64,000 nucleotides of DNA from Candidula unifasciata (lineage: Eukaryota > Mollusca > Gastropoda > Stylommatophora > Geomitridae), in NCBI GenBank assembly GCA_905116865.2, contig CAJHNH020002055.1:1-64000 (forward strand). Reading direction: 5' to 3'. Shown piece after piece: positions 1 to 12,500 of this stretch (positions within the stretch are counted from its first letter, which is position 1; every line of letters begins with the position of its first letter). The notes under the pieces were generated by a model. It did not search any database. It was not told the origin of the DNA and saw only the letters and a program-made list of their open reading frames with translations. The position numbers were made by a program, and so were the translations under genes.

Positions 1-275
1 TGCTCACTCAGCCACCCACTTACCTATCACACATAGGTTCACTCACCAAGCATTCACTCATTAACCAGTTCAACGACTCATTCATCTATTTACACATTAT
101 CTTTAATGTTAATATAATTAATTACAGGGTTGCTGGTACCTATACAAAATGTAGGCAATAATAGATACTGAAAGGTATGGAATTTGAGCTGCAGTGAATG
201 TAAGACTACTCAAAAGGGAAATTGAACTGAAGGATTGCTTAAAGACTACTTAAAGGGAACACAGACACAACAAAA
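1..275. other. No gene or repeat recognised
   Basis: AT-rich sequence with a short (CACT/CATT)-like run at the very start. Nothing coding is seen; the missing last TLDc exon is not here. Confidence 0.4.
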
Positions 276-552
276 TATCAGGTCCATGTTTAGTATCTGT
301 CTCTGATGTGAACATAGACATGGCCAAACATCAGGTCCATGTTTACTATCTGCCTCTGATGTGAACATAGACACGGCCAAACATCAGGTCCATGTTTAGT
401 ATCTGCCTCTGATGTGAACATAGACATGGCCAAACATCAGGTCCATGTTTAGTATCTGCCTCTGATGTGAATATAGACACGGCCAAACATCAGGTCCATG
501 TTTAGTATCTGCCTCTGATGTGAACGCAGACACAGCAAAACATCAGGTCCAA
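276..552. repeat. 53-bp minisatellite, about 5 copies
   Basis: Direct repeats beginning catcaggtcc at 329, 382 and so on, spaced 53 bp. Units contain gtttagtatctgcctctgat. Diverged relatives (aacgcagacacagc, ctttgtctctgaa) continue at 700-800 and 1090-1230, on both sides of a LINE fragment, so the array is older and was interrupted. Confidence 0.85.
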
Positions 553-849
553 GTTTAGTACTTTGTCTAAGACTGTGGATCTGGCCCAGGGGATCCACAT
601 TGCGAGAGAAGCTATGGGAGACCGGTGGCGACCTTAAACGCACAATCCTATTTGTGACCCAGACGGGACTCAATGTTTAGCATGACTGATGTCGAACGCA
701 GAAGAAGAAGAAGAAGTACTTTGTCTATGAACACAGACAAAATGAAAGATCAGATTAATATTTAGCACTTTGTCTCTGAATGCAGACACAATAAAAACAT
801 CAGAATCATTTGTAGGGGAAGTTACAGTTTCTGTAAATAAAGTACATGA

Positions 850-1072
850 CATGAGTCTTTTCTAGCCTGCCTGGGCTGTTAAGCTGCCCTTGATCTAGAA
901 GCCTCACAGGTCGCTGCCCATCTTTGAATTGGCATTTGCCATGTAGTCTGGTCTTGCGCAGCTGTCTTCCAAGAGTCAGGGTCTATATTAAAGCCTTTAG
1001 TGTGTCCTTCAAGCGTTTGTTCATGTTTGGCCACCATGAGAGCGTCCATCTTCCTGTATCTCACCAAAAAAG
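850..1072 (-). mobile_element. LINE fragment, C-terminal end of ORF2
   Basis: Antisense reading gives LEGHTKGFNIDPDSWKTAAQ then AATCEASRSRAA, the typical post-RT tail (K-x-F-x-I-x-x-x-x-W-x-x-A-A-x-D) of molluscan-type LINEs. It is the same family as the zinc-finger LINE at 50030-50640. Confidence 0.75.
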
Positions 1073-1465
1073 ATTATTTTTGGGGCTGACACAGTGAAAA
1101 ATCATGTTTAGAACTTTGTATCTGAACGCAGACACAGTATATAATCATTTTCACATTTAGTATTATGTCCCTGCATCCAGACACAGCAGACGAACAGGTT
1201 CATATGTAGTTCTTTGTCTGTGAACATAGATATACTGATGATGATGCATCAGGTTTATTTTTGTTGTCCTCACATTCTGTGTTGAAGCATTTCTCAACAT
1301 GCTGCATCGGCTACTTGTGTAATTAACAGAGAATCACTCAATGAACCCAAACACTTCCACCACATTACAACTGAAATAAAATTTAAAAAACACACTGAGA
1401 AAACTTATCACTGAATCATCAATAAATGCTAGAATAAATAACTGGTGACTGTGCTGACTTAAACA

Positions 1466-1640
1466 TTCTTCTTCTTTCTATTCACCGGCTGTAAACTCCA
1501 GCTGAAGGTTCTGTGTATGTGTCTACCTCTGTTCCAGAACCTGTGTATTGTGTACATCAGTTTTAAAGATCAAACTAATTTGTATGCAGACTGTTGATTC
1601 TTTGTCTCTCAGGCAGATGCACTCCGATTTAAAATCATTT
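1466..1640 (-). mobile_element. GAA-tailed SINE-like family A, partial
   Basis: Matches the family core ('caccggctgtaaactcc', 'tgcagactgttgattc', 'aggcagatgcactccgattt'). Taking the (GAA)n end as 3', this copy is on the minus strand and lacks the 5' part. Confidence 0.75.
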
Positions 1641-2282
1641 GCTACAATAATTAATTATGAACTTATGAAGAAAACTCAAATAATTCCAGAGAATCAGAAA
1701 ATGAGGAATAGATACTGGCCTCAAATAGGATAAACTGAGAAAACTTTATAACAGCATTACTAGAATGTCCTTTTACAGAAACAGACAGGGGAAGAGATAT
1801 ACAAAAACCCTAAAAGATAGAAAATACAGGGTGTCCCATAAGCTTCCATTCATAGGAAAAATAAATACATCACTTTATTTAAGCATAACCCCAGGTGTGC
1901 TTACACATGTTCTTAGAGAGGAGAGGACACACATCGAAATGTGTAATCAAAACAATAGGACTCATGTAAAGAATATTAAATAAATAAGAAAATGTTCTCC
2001 ATTAAAAAAAAAGTGTTAGTAACACAAATTATTACAAGTACAAATGCACACAGTTTCAAATCTGCTTAAGGTCCCCTTGACACATCCTTGTTCTCGCCCC
2101 CCCCCCCCCCCTTCCACCTCCCTAGGCTGAAAACCAGTGGTGTAGCATGACTTTTAAGCCACTAAGAACATTACTTAAAGAATAAAAATCTGAAGTTCAT
2201 GTGATACAGGATCTGTATCATGTGACACAACCAATAATCTCTGAAACAGCTGCACTTGCAAACTGAAAGATGGAATATGATA
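1641..2282. other. Intergenic/3' flank, nothing recognised
   Basis: AT-rich. A C-run of about 13 lies at 2098-2111. No exon-like reading frame is seen on either strand. Confidence 0.4.
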
Positions 2283-2562
2283 TCTTCTTCTTTTTAATTT
2301 TCACCGGCTGTAAACTCTGGTGGAAAGTTCTCATGATTTGTCCACTTCTGGTTTTTAGTCTTGTCCCAGAACTTGAGTTTTGTGTGCACATCCCTTTTAC
2401 AGATCTGGCTTCTTTGTATGTAGACTGTTGCCTCTCAGATACACTCTAAGTTTGAATAAAACTCTTCATCACTTTTTTACGACGTCATGGTTAGGGAGCA
2501 GTGAGTCTACTCTCTTTCCTCCCAAAATGGGGTCTCGGATCCCATAGGGGGGGGGGGGGGAT
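2283..2562 (-). mobile_element. GAA-tailed SINE-like family A, near complete
   Basis: Runs from cttcttctttttaattttcaccggctg to the 5' end 'aaaatggggtctcggatccc'. A G-run of about 14 abuts the 5' end. Confidence 0.8.
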
Positions 2563-3007
2563 AAGTATGATATCAAACCCATGACCTTTGAAGTGTGAGG
2601 CAGGCAAACATTGTTTGTCACTAATTTAATTAGCCGACATCAATACAAGAGTAAACAAATAAAATGCCAGACTCACCTAAAATCTGAAGTCGAACACAAA
2701 GGATGGTTGTTAAATGTGTCAGAATGTGTTGAGCTCCCTCTGTTCATCATGCCATCCAGGTAAATGGCTGTTCCATTCCTGTTACACATTTAATAGTTAT
2801 TATTCTATCCAATTACTAACTTACAAACATAAGAACAAAAATATGGCTGAGTTCGTTCACTTTTTTCTTTTCTTTTCTATTTTATTTTTATTTATGACTT
2901 CTTCCTCCTTTACATATTCAGTTTATTCCTACTTTAACTTTAGTACTACAATGAATTATTAACCAGCAGTAATAGTACCCAAATACTCCACAACTTTAAC
3001 AAAGATA

Positions 3008-3285
3008 ATGATACTCCTTGTCCTTAACAGTGCCTGCCTGAAGACCATAAAGTCTACCATTAGACAGTGCCCTCACAGACCCCTGTCATTTAAATATAAT
3101 GGAAGCAGAACTAGAGGTCAGCCACACAAGCGATGGATAGATGGAATGTCCGAGGTCATAGATACTAGCGTCTATACAGCACATAGCAAGGCTTGCACTC
3201 TATGCTTCTTCCAAACCTGACGCTGAGAGGCAGAACAGGACTAGAAAAGAAGAAGAAGAAAAAGAAGACAAGAAGAAGAAGTAGT
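3008..3285 (+). mobile_element. LINE C-terminal fragment with GAA-rich tail
   Basis: Plus-strand frame contains RTRGQPHKRWIDGMSEV, the R-G-x-P-x-x-R-W-x-D motif of LINE ORF2 C-termini, followed by a stop and an (AAGAAG)n tract. Stops upstream show decay. Confidence 0.65.
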
Positions 3286-3327
3286 ACTGCCTAGATGCTT
3301 CACAAACAACAAACAAAGACAACATAC

Positions 3328-3539
3328 CCACTGCCAATCATCAGCATGTGATCATCCCCAGCCATGAACAGATCTGCAGTCTGATTCGGTGGATTCTCCA
3401 ACAATCCAGTCCATGGGTATCGTTTCACATCTGGTACAATCGTGAACACAAATGTCTCTCCTGTGCCAAAGAAGGATGTTTTTGGTTTGTTCTTTTCATG
3501 TCTAGTGTACCAAGATGTAGAGCAAAATGCTCCAAAGAT
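3328..3539 (-). CDS. TBC1D24: TBC1D24-like exon 10, centre of TLDc domain
   Basis: 212 bp entering in phase 0 and leaving in phase 2. It reads [17 protein letters not shown], then [20 protein letters not shown] and [15 protein letters not shown], the most conserved part of TLDc (FGAYCS, FFGTGE and the M-x-G-G-like turn). The final exon, expected to encode the glycine-rich IYIDG..L segment and the C-terminus, is not seen to the left. Confidence 0.93.
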
Positions 3540-6500
3540 CTGGGGGTGAGACAATGTTAAACAATAAGTGAAAAGTTACTGCTGTGCTGGGGATGTTAAG
3601 TGACAGAATTTCACACATACAAGATCACGGTACAATGAGGCGGAATCTTTCTATATCCTCTTCATGTCGCTGTTGACATATAAGACATTCACAGGTGATC
3701 TCCATTGCTGCCAGTCTGCTGCTTTTTTGCCCATGGTATCCCATGTCAGTTTACATTCCTTCATTTCCTGTTCTATTGTCCTTCTCCAGGTTTCCTTAGG
3801 TCGTCCACATCTCCTTTTCCCATCTGCTGTCCACAGGAGAGCTGTTTTTGCCAGTGTCACAAGGTATTCTGCAAACATGTCCAAGCCACCTCCATCATCT
3901 TACTTTGATAACATTTGCCAGTGATGCACATTCTGTTTTCCTCCTCATTTCTTCATTTGTGATCTTGTTTGGCCAAAATATTTGTAGAATACCCAGTTCT
4001 TTTCCATATCATTTTTCACATGTTACCAAAAATCAACCTCCTTTTTTTGTGTGTGGGTGCCTGCGACTTGCCAGTCCTCTGTCATTTGTTATTTTGAAGA
4101 AGCTGATGCTGTTTCACGAAGTCATTAGACACTCCCCAACATCCTAACCTAAGTCCCATATCCCTATTCTTACAACTAATATTTTTAACGACTACATCAG
4201 CAGACACATTCTGCTGAAAAACTTTGACAAAGAGTTTAATGTTGGTTTAATATAACTTTCATGATTCACTGTACAGGGAATAATTCTGCAAAACACGCTC
4301 ACATATCTGTTTGCTTAGCCCAGATATGCATATTATGAAGCAGAAATATGAGGTCTACGCAACTGTTTATTTAGTTCTTTTATGTCCCGTACTGGGGTAG
4401 AGTAGGGTAACCTCACACTGGATTGGTTTTGTAACTTTCTGTTGGCCTAGACTACTCAAACATTTTCTTAGAGTATGAGATTACTATCTTCTTTGCTCAC
4501 AACCTCCTCCCTTTCTTGCCAGTTAAACCGCTTTTTAATGAAGAACAATAAACTAATAGAATTAAAACTCGTGTGCATACCCATTTGACAGATCCGAGTA
4601 ATTTAAATGCAGATCGTTAGTTCCTGCCTGTCAATTAGATGCACTTCGACTTCAAACAAAACCCCCAATTTGTTGACTATTACAACATACCTGTTGGGGA
4701 AGCGTTGAGTCTATTCTTTTTCGCTTCCCCCCCCCCCCCCCCAATGTGACCCCGGAACCCATTCAGGGACTAAAAACCTTATAGAAGAATACTGTGTGAA
4801 TGCAATGCACAACTATCACATCATTGTTTACTATTGCCAACATACATGCAGCCTTACAGACATCACCCCCTGATGAGGAGTGGATAGCCATGTCTCATGC
4901 ATTTATCTGTACATTTTCCTGTACTGCCACACCTGATAAGTGATGCCGGGAGCAGAATCCTGTCGCTGCCAATGCAGAGTCAACGCTCTCATCCGTGAAA
5001 ATTCAGACAAGGAAGATGTAATGATCTACACAGACGGATCCATTATACGCCAACAAAGAAGTGCATGGTTGTTCACAGCATGCTCTGTGTCAAAGAAGTC
5101 AAAGAAGCCAACTGCGCCTTCTCCATGACAACCAACAGCATGATGATGGAGGTCATGGCAGTAGCGCAAGCATTCCTGTGGCTCGAAACACAAAACTACA
5201 CTACATGTGTACTCAGTGATTCAATGAGTATCATCCGGAGCGTTCAGACAGGTTCAGTGATAAGGTAATGGCTTGAGTCATTACAGAAGTCCACTGTGTG
5301 TGGAGTCACATTACAGAAGTCCACTGTGTGTGGAGTCACATTACAGAAGTCCACTGTGTGTGGAGTCACATTACAGAAGTCCACTGTGTGTGGAGTCACA
5401 TTACAGAAGTCCACTGTGTGTGGAGTCACATTACAGAAGTCCACTGTGTGTGGAGTCACCTTTTTTTAAATTCTGGGACAGGCAGAGGTCAATGGAAATG
5501 AAAAAGCTGATAGGTTGGCTGGACCCACTATCACTACCGATGGTCAAGCTATGGATCATGCTGATATTATTAATGCCTTCCGAGAAATGGAAAGGGTCGA
5601 GGACTTTGGGGGACAATTAATCCACATCACTCGCCAGAATGATAAACTTGGGAGTTAAGATCAATGTACCAAAACATGAGACGTACACCAGAGGGCTTAT
5701 TAATCAACACAGAAGTGGTACTATTAGCCACTGGATGCCGGAGTTCATACTAAGGGGAGGATCTGAGCCTCCCATGGACACGACCGGAGTGCAATGATGA
5801 TAACCCAACTAAATAACTAGTTATTGCCAGTGTATGCCAGAATGGTCTTTAAATACTTACAAAGAAAACCACTCTGGTACATCATGGACTGTGAAGAAAG
5901 TTGATCCACTCCTAAGCCACAAACCCCCTTCATAGTAAGTAGCATCAAAATAAAATTATCTACCATTCAGCTGACAATTTGTACTCTAGAAGCAAGATAA
6001 TTACTAATGGATGTTCAGCCATCAGAGAAATTCCTTCCAGAATTTGTCAACAGTGATTGCAAAATAAGGCAGCCACTTCCCAGTAATAAGGAAAAGTAAG
6101 TTAAAAGTTTTTTTTTGGGGGGGGGGGGGGGGGGGGGGGAGGGGGTTCACCTGGTGCCCATTTTACGCTGGCTTGACCTTACATGCAGATCGGAAGGTCG
6201 TAGGTTCGCTCCCTGGGGGAAGCCGGTCTATTTTCACATTTCAAAAATGACGTTGATTCCCAGGTCAACCTAGCCTTTAGTGGGTACTGGGTGCAGTCCA
6301 GGGAAGTAAAGGTGGCCGGCACAATGCTCACCACATCACCCATTTTGTGCCGATTGGCCTATAAAAATATAGGTCTAGCCCTATATGCCCTTTACACCTA
6401 AAGGCAAGGAAAAGGGACCTTTACTTGTAACTTTTTACAGTGGTACCCCCAAACGCACACAGAGAATTAGCTCTTATATTTTCGTAATTAAATTAACTTA

Positions 6501-9500
6501 CTGCTGGCAATTTTTGCTCCATCAATTCAGGCGATTTAAGTAAATGCTTCTTGTTCTTATAGTCCATGCCATGTGGCACCTGTTTTATGTACTTTCAATA
6601 CAGTCAACTCCAACACATATGATCCTCCATGCTGTGATGTCCAGTATTTTCTTTCTTGGTATCCTTCTACCTCTTTTCCCTCTAACTTTCGTACCTTCAC
6701 AGTGTACTCCAACCAGACTTCTCCTCATGACATGACCAAAGTATACAGACTGTCTCCTTCTGATTTGGGCAGTCAGTTCTCTTCTTGGGTCAATTTCTTT
6801 CAAGATATCTTCATTACTCTTTTTATCTGTCCGGTGTGTTCTTATCCTTCATCCATAAAAACCAAATGTCCGCTGCTTCCACATAATTTTTCATTTATCA
6901 ACTTAACCATTAGCTAAAGCACTGCAGCAAATGCCAGCAGTGAGAGAAGAATAAGGTAATGATAATCTGATTAATGAAGGCATGAATGACCTACCTCGTT
7001 GTTTGTTGTCTTGACAGCCAATATGGTTTGATCAGCATATTCTGTCCGTGTGTACAAGGTACGGATTGCAGTACCATCCTCATCGGATGAGAACAGTAGC
7101 TTGGGTTTCATTAAACTGAGCCTTGTAGGTATCCACTGCCAGATTTGTTGTAACTGGAGAAAGCATGGATAAGTTGTAGTCAAACAGTGCTTTGCATAAG
7201 CCTGGTCACATAAACAGTCTTCTTCTTCTGCCTTTCTAGCCCCCAATGGAGCACAGGCCCTCAACCAACTCACGCCAAGTAGTTCTATCCTTCGCTATCG
7301 CATGCAGCTTTCCTCATGTCCTCCCCATCTTTCTAACCATTCTACAGCTCCCTACTCCATGTGTTTTTTGGCTTTTTTTGTTTGTTATCAGCCCTGTACA
7401 TTCCTCATACCTTCTCCAGTTAATACATTAATCCACATCATAACAAAATATCCCTTTAAACAATATGTCCAAAAGGGTTATTGTTTGGACTTGTTAAGAC
7501 ACAAAAACTATTTACAATAAAGCAGCTTGTTGCAGTAGCCTGCTCCCAGAGCCCCATTTCTTTCAGCAGGGGAGGAAAGAGGTGAGGGGGGGGGGGGATA
7601 GACTCAGTGCCTCCTAGCAAAGCGTGTTGGGTGCTTTATTAATACCCTACCCCAGGGGATATCCACAGGTCAAAGGACAGTCTAATATTTCAGAGGGTGG
7701 TAGATAGGCAGCATGCAGTCATGGGACCTAGGCTGCATGCAGTCGTGGGACCTAGGCTGTACTCTCTCGTGGGACCTAGGTGGGTTGAGGTTAGGGCTAG
7801 TTCTAGATGTTTCGGAGTCGTTAAAAACATCAGAAAGCCGGGAAACCCGGTCCTACCACCCTCTAAAATTTTGGACTGTCCTGTGACGTCATTGGGGTAG
7901 GATATTAATAAAGAACCACATGTTGTAAGAGGTGATTAACAAGGGTTTAACAAAGACTGGATGTGTTCCACTGAAAGGCACAGATACTGCAGCCATTGTA
8001 AACCACAACAAACTGTACCATCTATTCTTCTGATGGAAACACAGAAGAAGAATTAGTTTAAATAATATCTTCCTGGGCCTGAAAGATTTAAAAATCAGGT
8101 AATGTGCAAACACCAGTTTCTTGTGATACCAGTTGTTACTGTTGTTTGTTTGCGATCACCATCTGTAAACCCCTGTGGAAAGACCTGGTTGTTCGTCCAT
8201 TTACGGACTTTGGTTTTGTTCCATACCAGAGTTTTGCATGTATATCCGTTTTACAGATCCTGCTTATTTGTATGCCTCTCAGGCAGATGCACTCTAACTT
8301 TGAAGGATGCCTTCAAGTTAGTCGACTCTAACTACAAGCTTGTTGGGGAGACAGGGGGTCTATTCTTCTTTTCCCCACTGTATGTGTCTGCATGTCAGAG
8401 TATATGTCTGTGTGTGCTGAATATATGTGTCTGCGTGTGTATTTCTATGTGTTTGTATGTGTATGCATTTCTGCGTGTTTGTCTGTGTGGGTGTCAGAAT
8501 GTGTTTGTCTGCCTGTTTGTATTTGTGTGTGTGTGTGTGTTTGACTGCGTGTGTGGCTGTATGTATGTGTCTGCATGTTTGTCTGCGTGTGTGTGTGTGG
8601 TGTGTGTGTAAGTGTGTGAGCACGAATGCAAATATGTGTGCTGGTTTTCCTGTGTGTGTTTATATGTAAGAGTCTGTGTCTGTATTTTTGTCTAAGTGAG
8701 CGTGTGTGTCTGTTGTGGGAGTGTCTCATGCATGACTGTATTCATGACTGTATGTTTGAATGTGTGTATATGTATTATAAATGTATGCCTGTATGTTTGT
8801 ATCTATGTATGTTGTTTATGTAGTATGCCTGTGTGATGTCTGTTTGCATGATAAATAAAAAAAAATAAATATATAACAAAATAAAAATAATAATAAATAA
8901 AAACATAATAAAAAATAAAAAAAAAATACAACATAATAAATAATCATATAAAAAATAAAAAATTATCATCATTACAATAAAATAAAATAAATAAAACAAA
9001 CATTAAAATATAAAATTAAATAATAATTTATTTGGTTGTATGTAGTGTATGTAATGTAAGTTTGCATGCATGTATGTGTGTGTGAGTGGGTGATCGTGTG
9101 TATGTGGGTGTATGTATGCACGCGCGGGTTTTTGCAGCACTTTACAAGTGCTTTTGTGTTCTTTCATAATATTCATAATATGCATATTATCATCTAACAT
9201 GCTTTATTAGTGAAAATACAACTGCTGTGCGAAAGATGGTTGACTGGAAGGGCCAATGTAAGACCCTGCGTGCCCAAACCTTTGAAAATAAAGTTCGTTC
9301 GGGTTAAGAGACCCCGACACAAGTATCTTCACTCACCATATCAGCGGTGAGAATCGCTGAAGGAACTGTCTCCTTTAATCTCACTTTTGAACTGTATTTT
9401 CGTGTAGGCAAAGAGGAGACAAGGGCCTCATTCTTCTCGTGAAGTTTGGCTATTTCTCTGCGGCTCAGACCTCGGATTCCAAAGGCAACCTGGTTGTTAG

Positions 9501-12500
9501 GAAGAAAAGCTTATAACTGAACATTCAGATGAACAGGAGATGTAGCAGCATCAGTAGCTATGAGTTATGAGCTAGATTATCTTCACAGCACTCTGGACAC
9601 ATCCACACGTGCCCAGATTCCCCCTTCAACACATTCAACAGTGTTGTGTGGTTAACAGTGCCAGTTCTATGCTGGTTAACAAGACTTCTTGTATGTCCAA
9701 TGTGCTTCTCATGCTTGGTTTTGCCAGTTAGTCAGTGGCTATCAATAACTTTCGCTCTAGGTCCACCTGGAGTCCATGGCAAAGTGGTCAAAACTGTTTA
9801 CCTCTCAAGGTTGTTGGTTCATTTCATGCCTGCATTTTCGGTTCATTGGTGCAAGTTTTACGAAGATCCCTGGGGATCGTAGCCACAGCTAGTGTTCCTA
9901 CTTTGTGTAATGCTCTCAGTAGGCAGCTAGCTGTTCTGAGGAGAGAGACCAAGGCATATGGAATAAAACGGGTGCAACACAGTCGATCCTCTTGACTTTA
10001 ACCTTCCTAGGTCTACAAGTACCAAGAAATTTTCTGGAAAGTAAAAGTAGCTTGCATGATACTGAACACATCACCAATTAACTGCAGATTGGTATACATA
10101 TATGGAAATGGCAACATATATAATAATACGCACCTTGTAGAGTAAAATAGTGTCCTCTACCTGTACTTTTACAGAAACACACACAGTTTTCAAAAGAAAA
10201 TTATGTCTCGGACAATAACAGGAACAAAGAATGACTAATCACAACATGTTTATACTGTGGATAGAAACAAAGATACATACAGGAAGATAAGAAAGTCTAA
10301 TTCTCCACATAATGTCCAGCAACTGGTCTAAGATTGATCAATCACATCCCATTTACATTAGTGGAAGAATACAGGAGATACAGAGATACATCTGTTTAAA
10401 GCAATGTGGTTCTACAGGTATTTCTTTACTTATTTACATGTTTAAATATTGTTTTTGAAGAGTTAAAATAAAGCCTGTCCTACTACTAGGCGTGTCTGCC
10501 AGGTGCAGATGATGAAGCGGTCTCTAGACATATAAGTTAGCTGCAAATATACTGAACAAGCGGCCATGGACTAACACAGGTGGTGGTCATTGAGAGGAGG
10601 GGAGTTAGTTGGTGGAGCACTAGCCCTATAAAATACCTCAAAACTCTGTGACATGACCATCAGTGGGTATGAGGCACCATTAAAGAAAAGACACTGGGCT
10701 CTTAGATTCACATGCAAACTTTATACCTGAATCAGTTTCCGGGGAGCCACAGAGATGTTTCTACAGAAGCTGGATATGTCAGCACTGAAATCCTTCACTG
10801 AAGACTTGTCACTTCCAGTTTTATCTGTGTGAAGATTAATTAAAATAATGCAATATGTCGCAGCCAACACATCTGATGGCTTTATCAATGAAAAACACTA
10901 TTTTTTATTTTTCTATTAACAGCTAAAGTGAAAATGTTTTTGAAAGAAAAGTAACTTTGGATAGAGTTAATTGTGAAAACTCAATGACTGTTTTGTATAT
11001 AGAAGTCTGTTTTCATCTTCTTCTTCTTCTTCTTTTCACTTTAAACAGATTGTCTATAATCAACTGATTATGAACTCTAAGCCAAAGCAACCACATAATT
11101 TACAAGTCATTGAAACAAAAGTCACTCTAAAACTTACTATATCCTTTAGCAAAGAGGATAACAATAGCCAAGGATATCCTGTAGAAAATCTTGTATCCTT
11201 CCAACAAGAAACTGTCAACAATTCTCACCTATTGGGAGGGAAAACAAGCAAAATATCAGTACATTCATGCAACAGGGATGATGGTGGTGGAAGTACAGAA
11301 GACATAAAGAAACAAGCAAAACAGAACATTCATGCAACAACAATGAGAGCAGCAGAAGTACAAAAGAAATTAGCAAAAATTAGCATATTTATGTACATGG
11401 GTGAGAGAAGTGAAGTACAGCAGTCTTTATCATCAGTAAATGCTTGTTACAGTAGTAACAAGCACATATCAGCACATTCATGTAACAGGGGTCAGCAAGT
11501 AGAAGTAAAGAAGAAATGAAGTAACAAGCGCATATCAGTACATTCATGTAACAAGGGTCAGCAAGTGGAAGTAAAGAAGAAATGAAGTAACAAGCACATA
11601 TCAGCACATTCATGAAACAGGGGTCAGCAAGTGGAAGTAAAGAAGAAATGAAGTAACAAGCACATATCAGCACATTCATGAAACAGGGGTCAGCAAGTGG
11701 AAGTAAAGAAGAAATGAAGTAACAAGCACATATCAGTACATTCATGTAACAAGGGTCAGCAAGTGGAAGTAAAGAAGAAATGAAGAAACAAGCACATATC
11801 AGTACATTCATGTAACAAGGGTCAGCAAGTGGAAGTTGGAAGTAAAGAAGAAGAGAAGGAGATGGTTATTAGTAGGGTCATGGGTCTTTTTATCCCTCCT
11901 CTCTCAAAATGAGACCTCAGAAACCACACAGGGAAAACAAGTGAACAAACACAGATGAAAGTTGAGTTACATGCTGACCAAACAAGCAGGGTGTACAGTA
12001 AACAAGTCACAACACTAACCAAGTACTGAAATGGCAGGTCTCTGAAGATCCACCACATCCAGCTGTCAAAGATGTCCTCCACCTTCCTCCCACCCTGGGC
12101 CATCAGATCATGGGCCTGTCTCTGAAAATATATACTTTTTATCATGGGCCTGTCCGTTAAAATATACACTTTTTATCATGGGTTTATCTCTGAAAATATA
12201 TACTTTTATCATGGGTCTGTCTGAAAATATACACTTTTTATCATGGGCCTGTCTTTGAAAATATACACTTTTTATCATAGGCCTGTCTCTGAAAACATAC
12301 ACTTTTTCATCATGGACCTGTCTGAAAATATACACTTTTTTAATCATGAGCCTGTCTCTGAAATATACTTTTTTATTGTGGGCCTGTCTCTAAAAATATA
12401 CACTTTTTATCATGGGCCTGTCTCTGAAAATATACACTTTTTTATCATAGGCCTGTCTTCGAAAATATACACTTTTTATGGTAACAGTTTTCTTTTCTGG

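Noticed and set aside
1..3300. Last TLDc exon of the TBC1D24-like gene
   Set aside because: No minus-strand frame here gives the expected Gly-rich IDG segment; it is presumed to lie outside the window.
8102..8611. 169-codon frame rich in Cys and Val
   Set aside because: Arises from a family A copy followed by TG-rich simple sequence; no domain or splice context.
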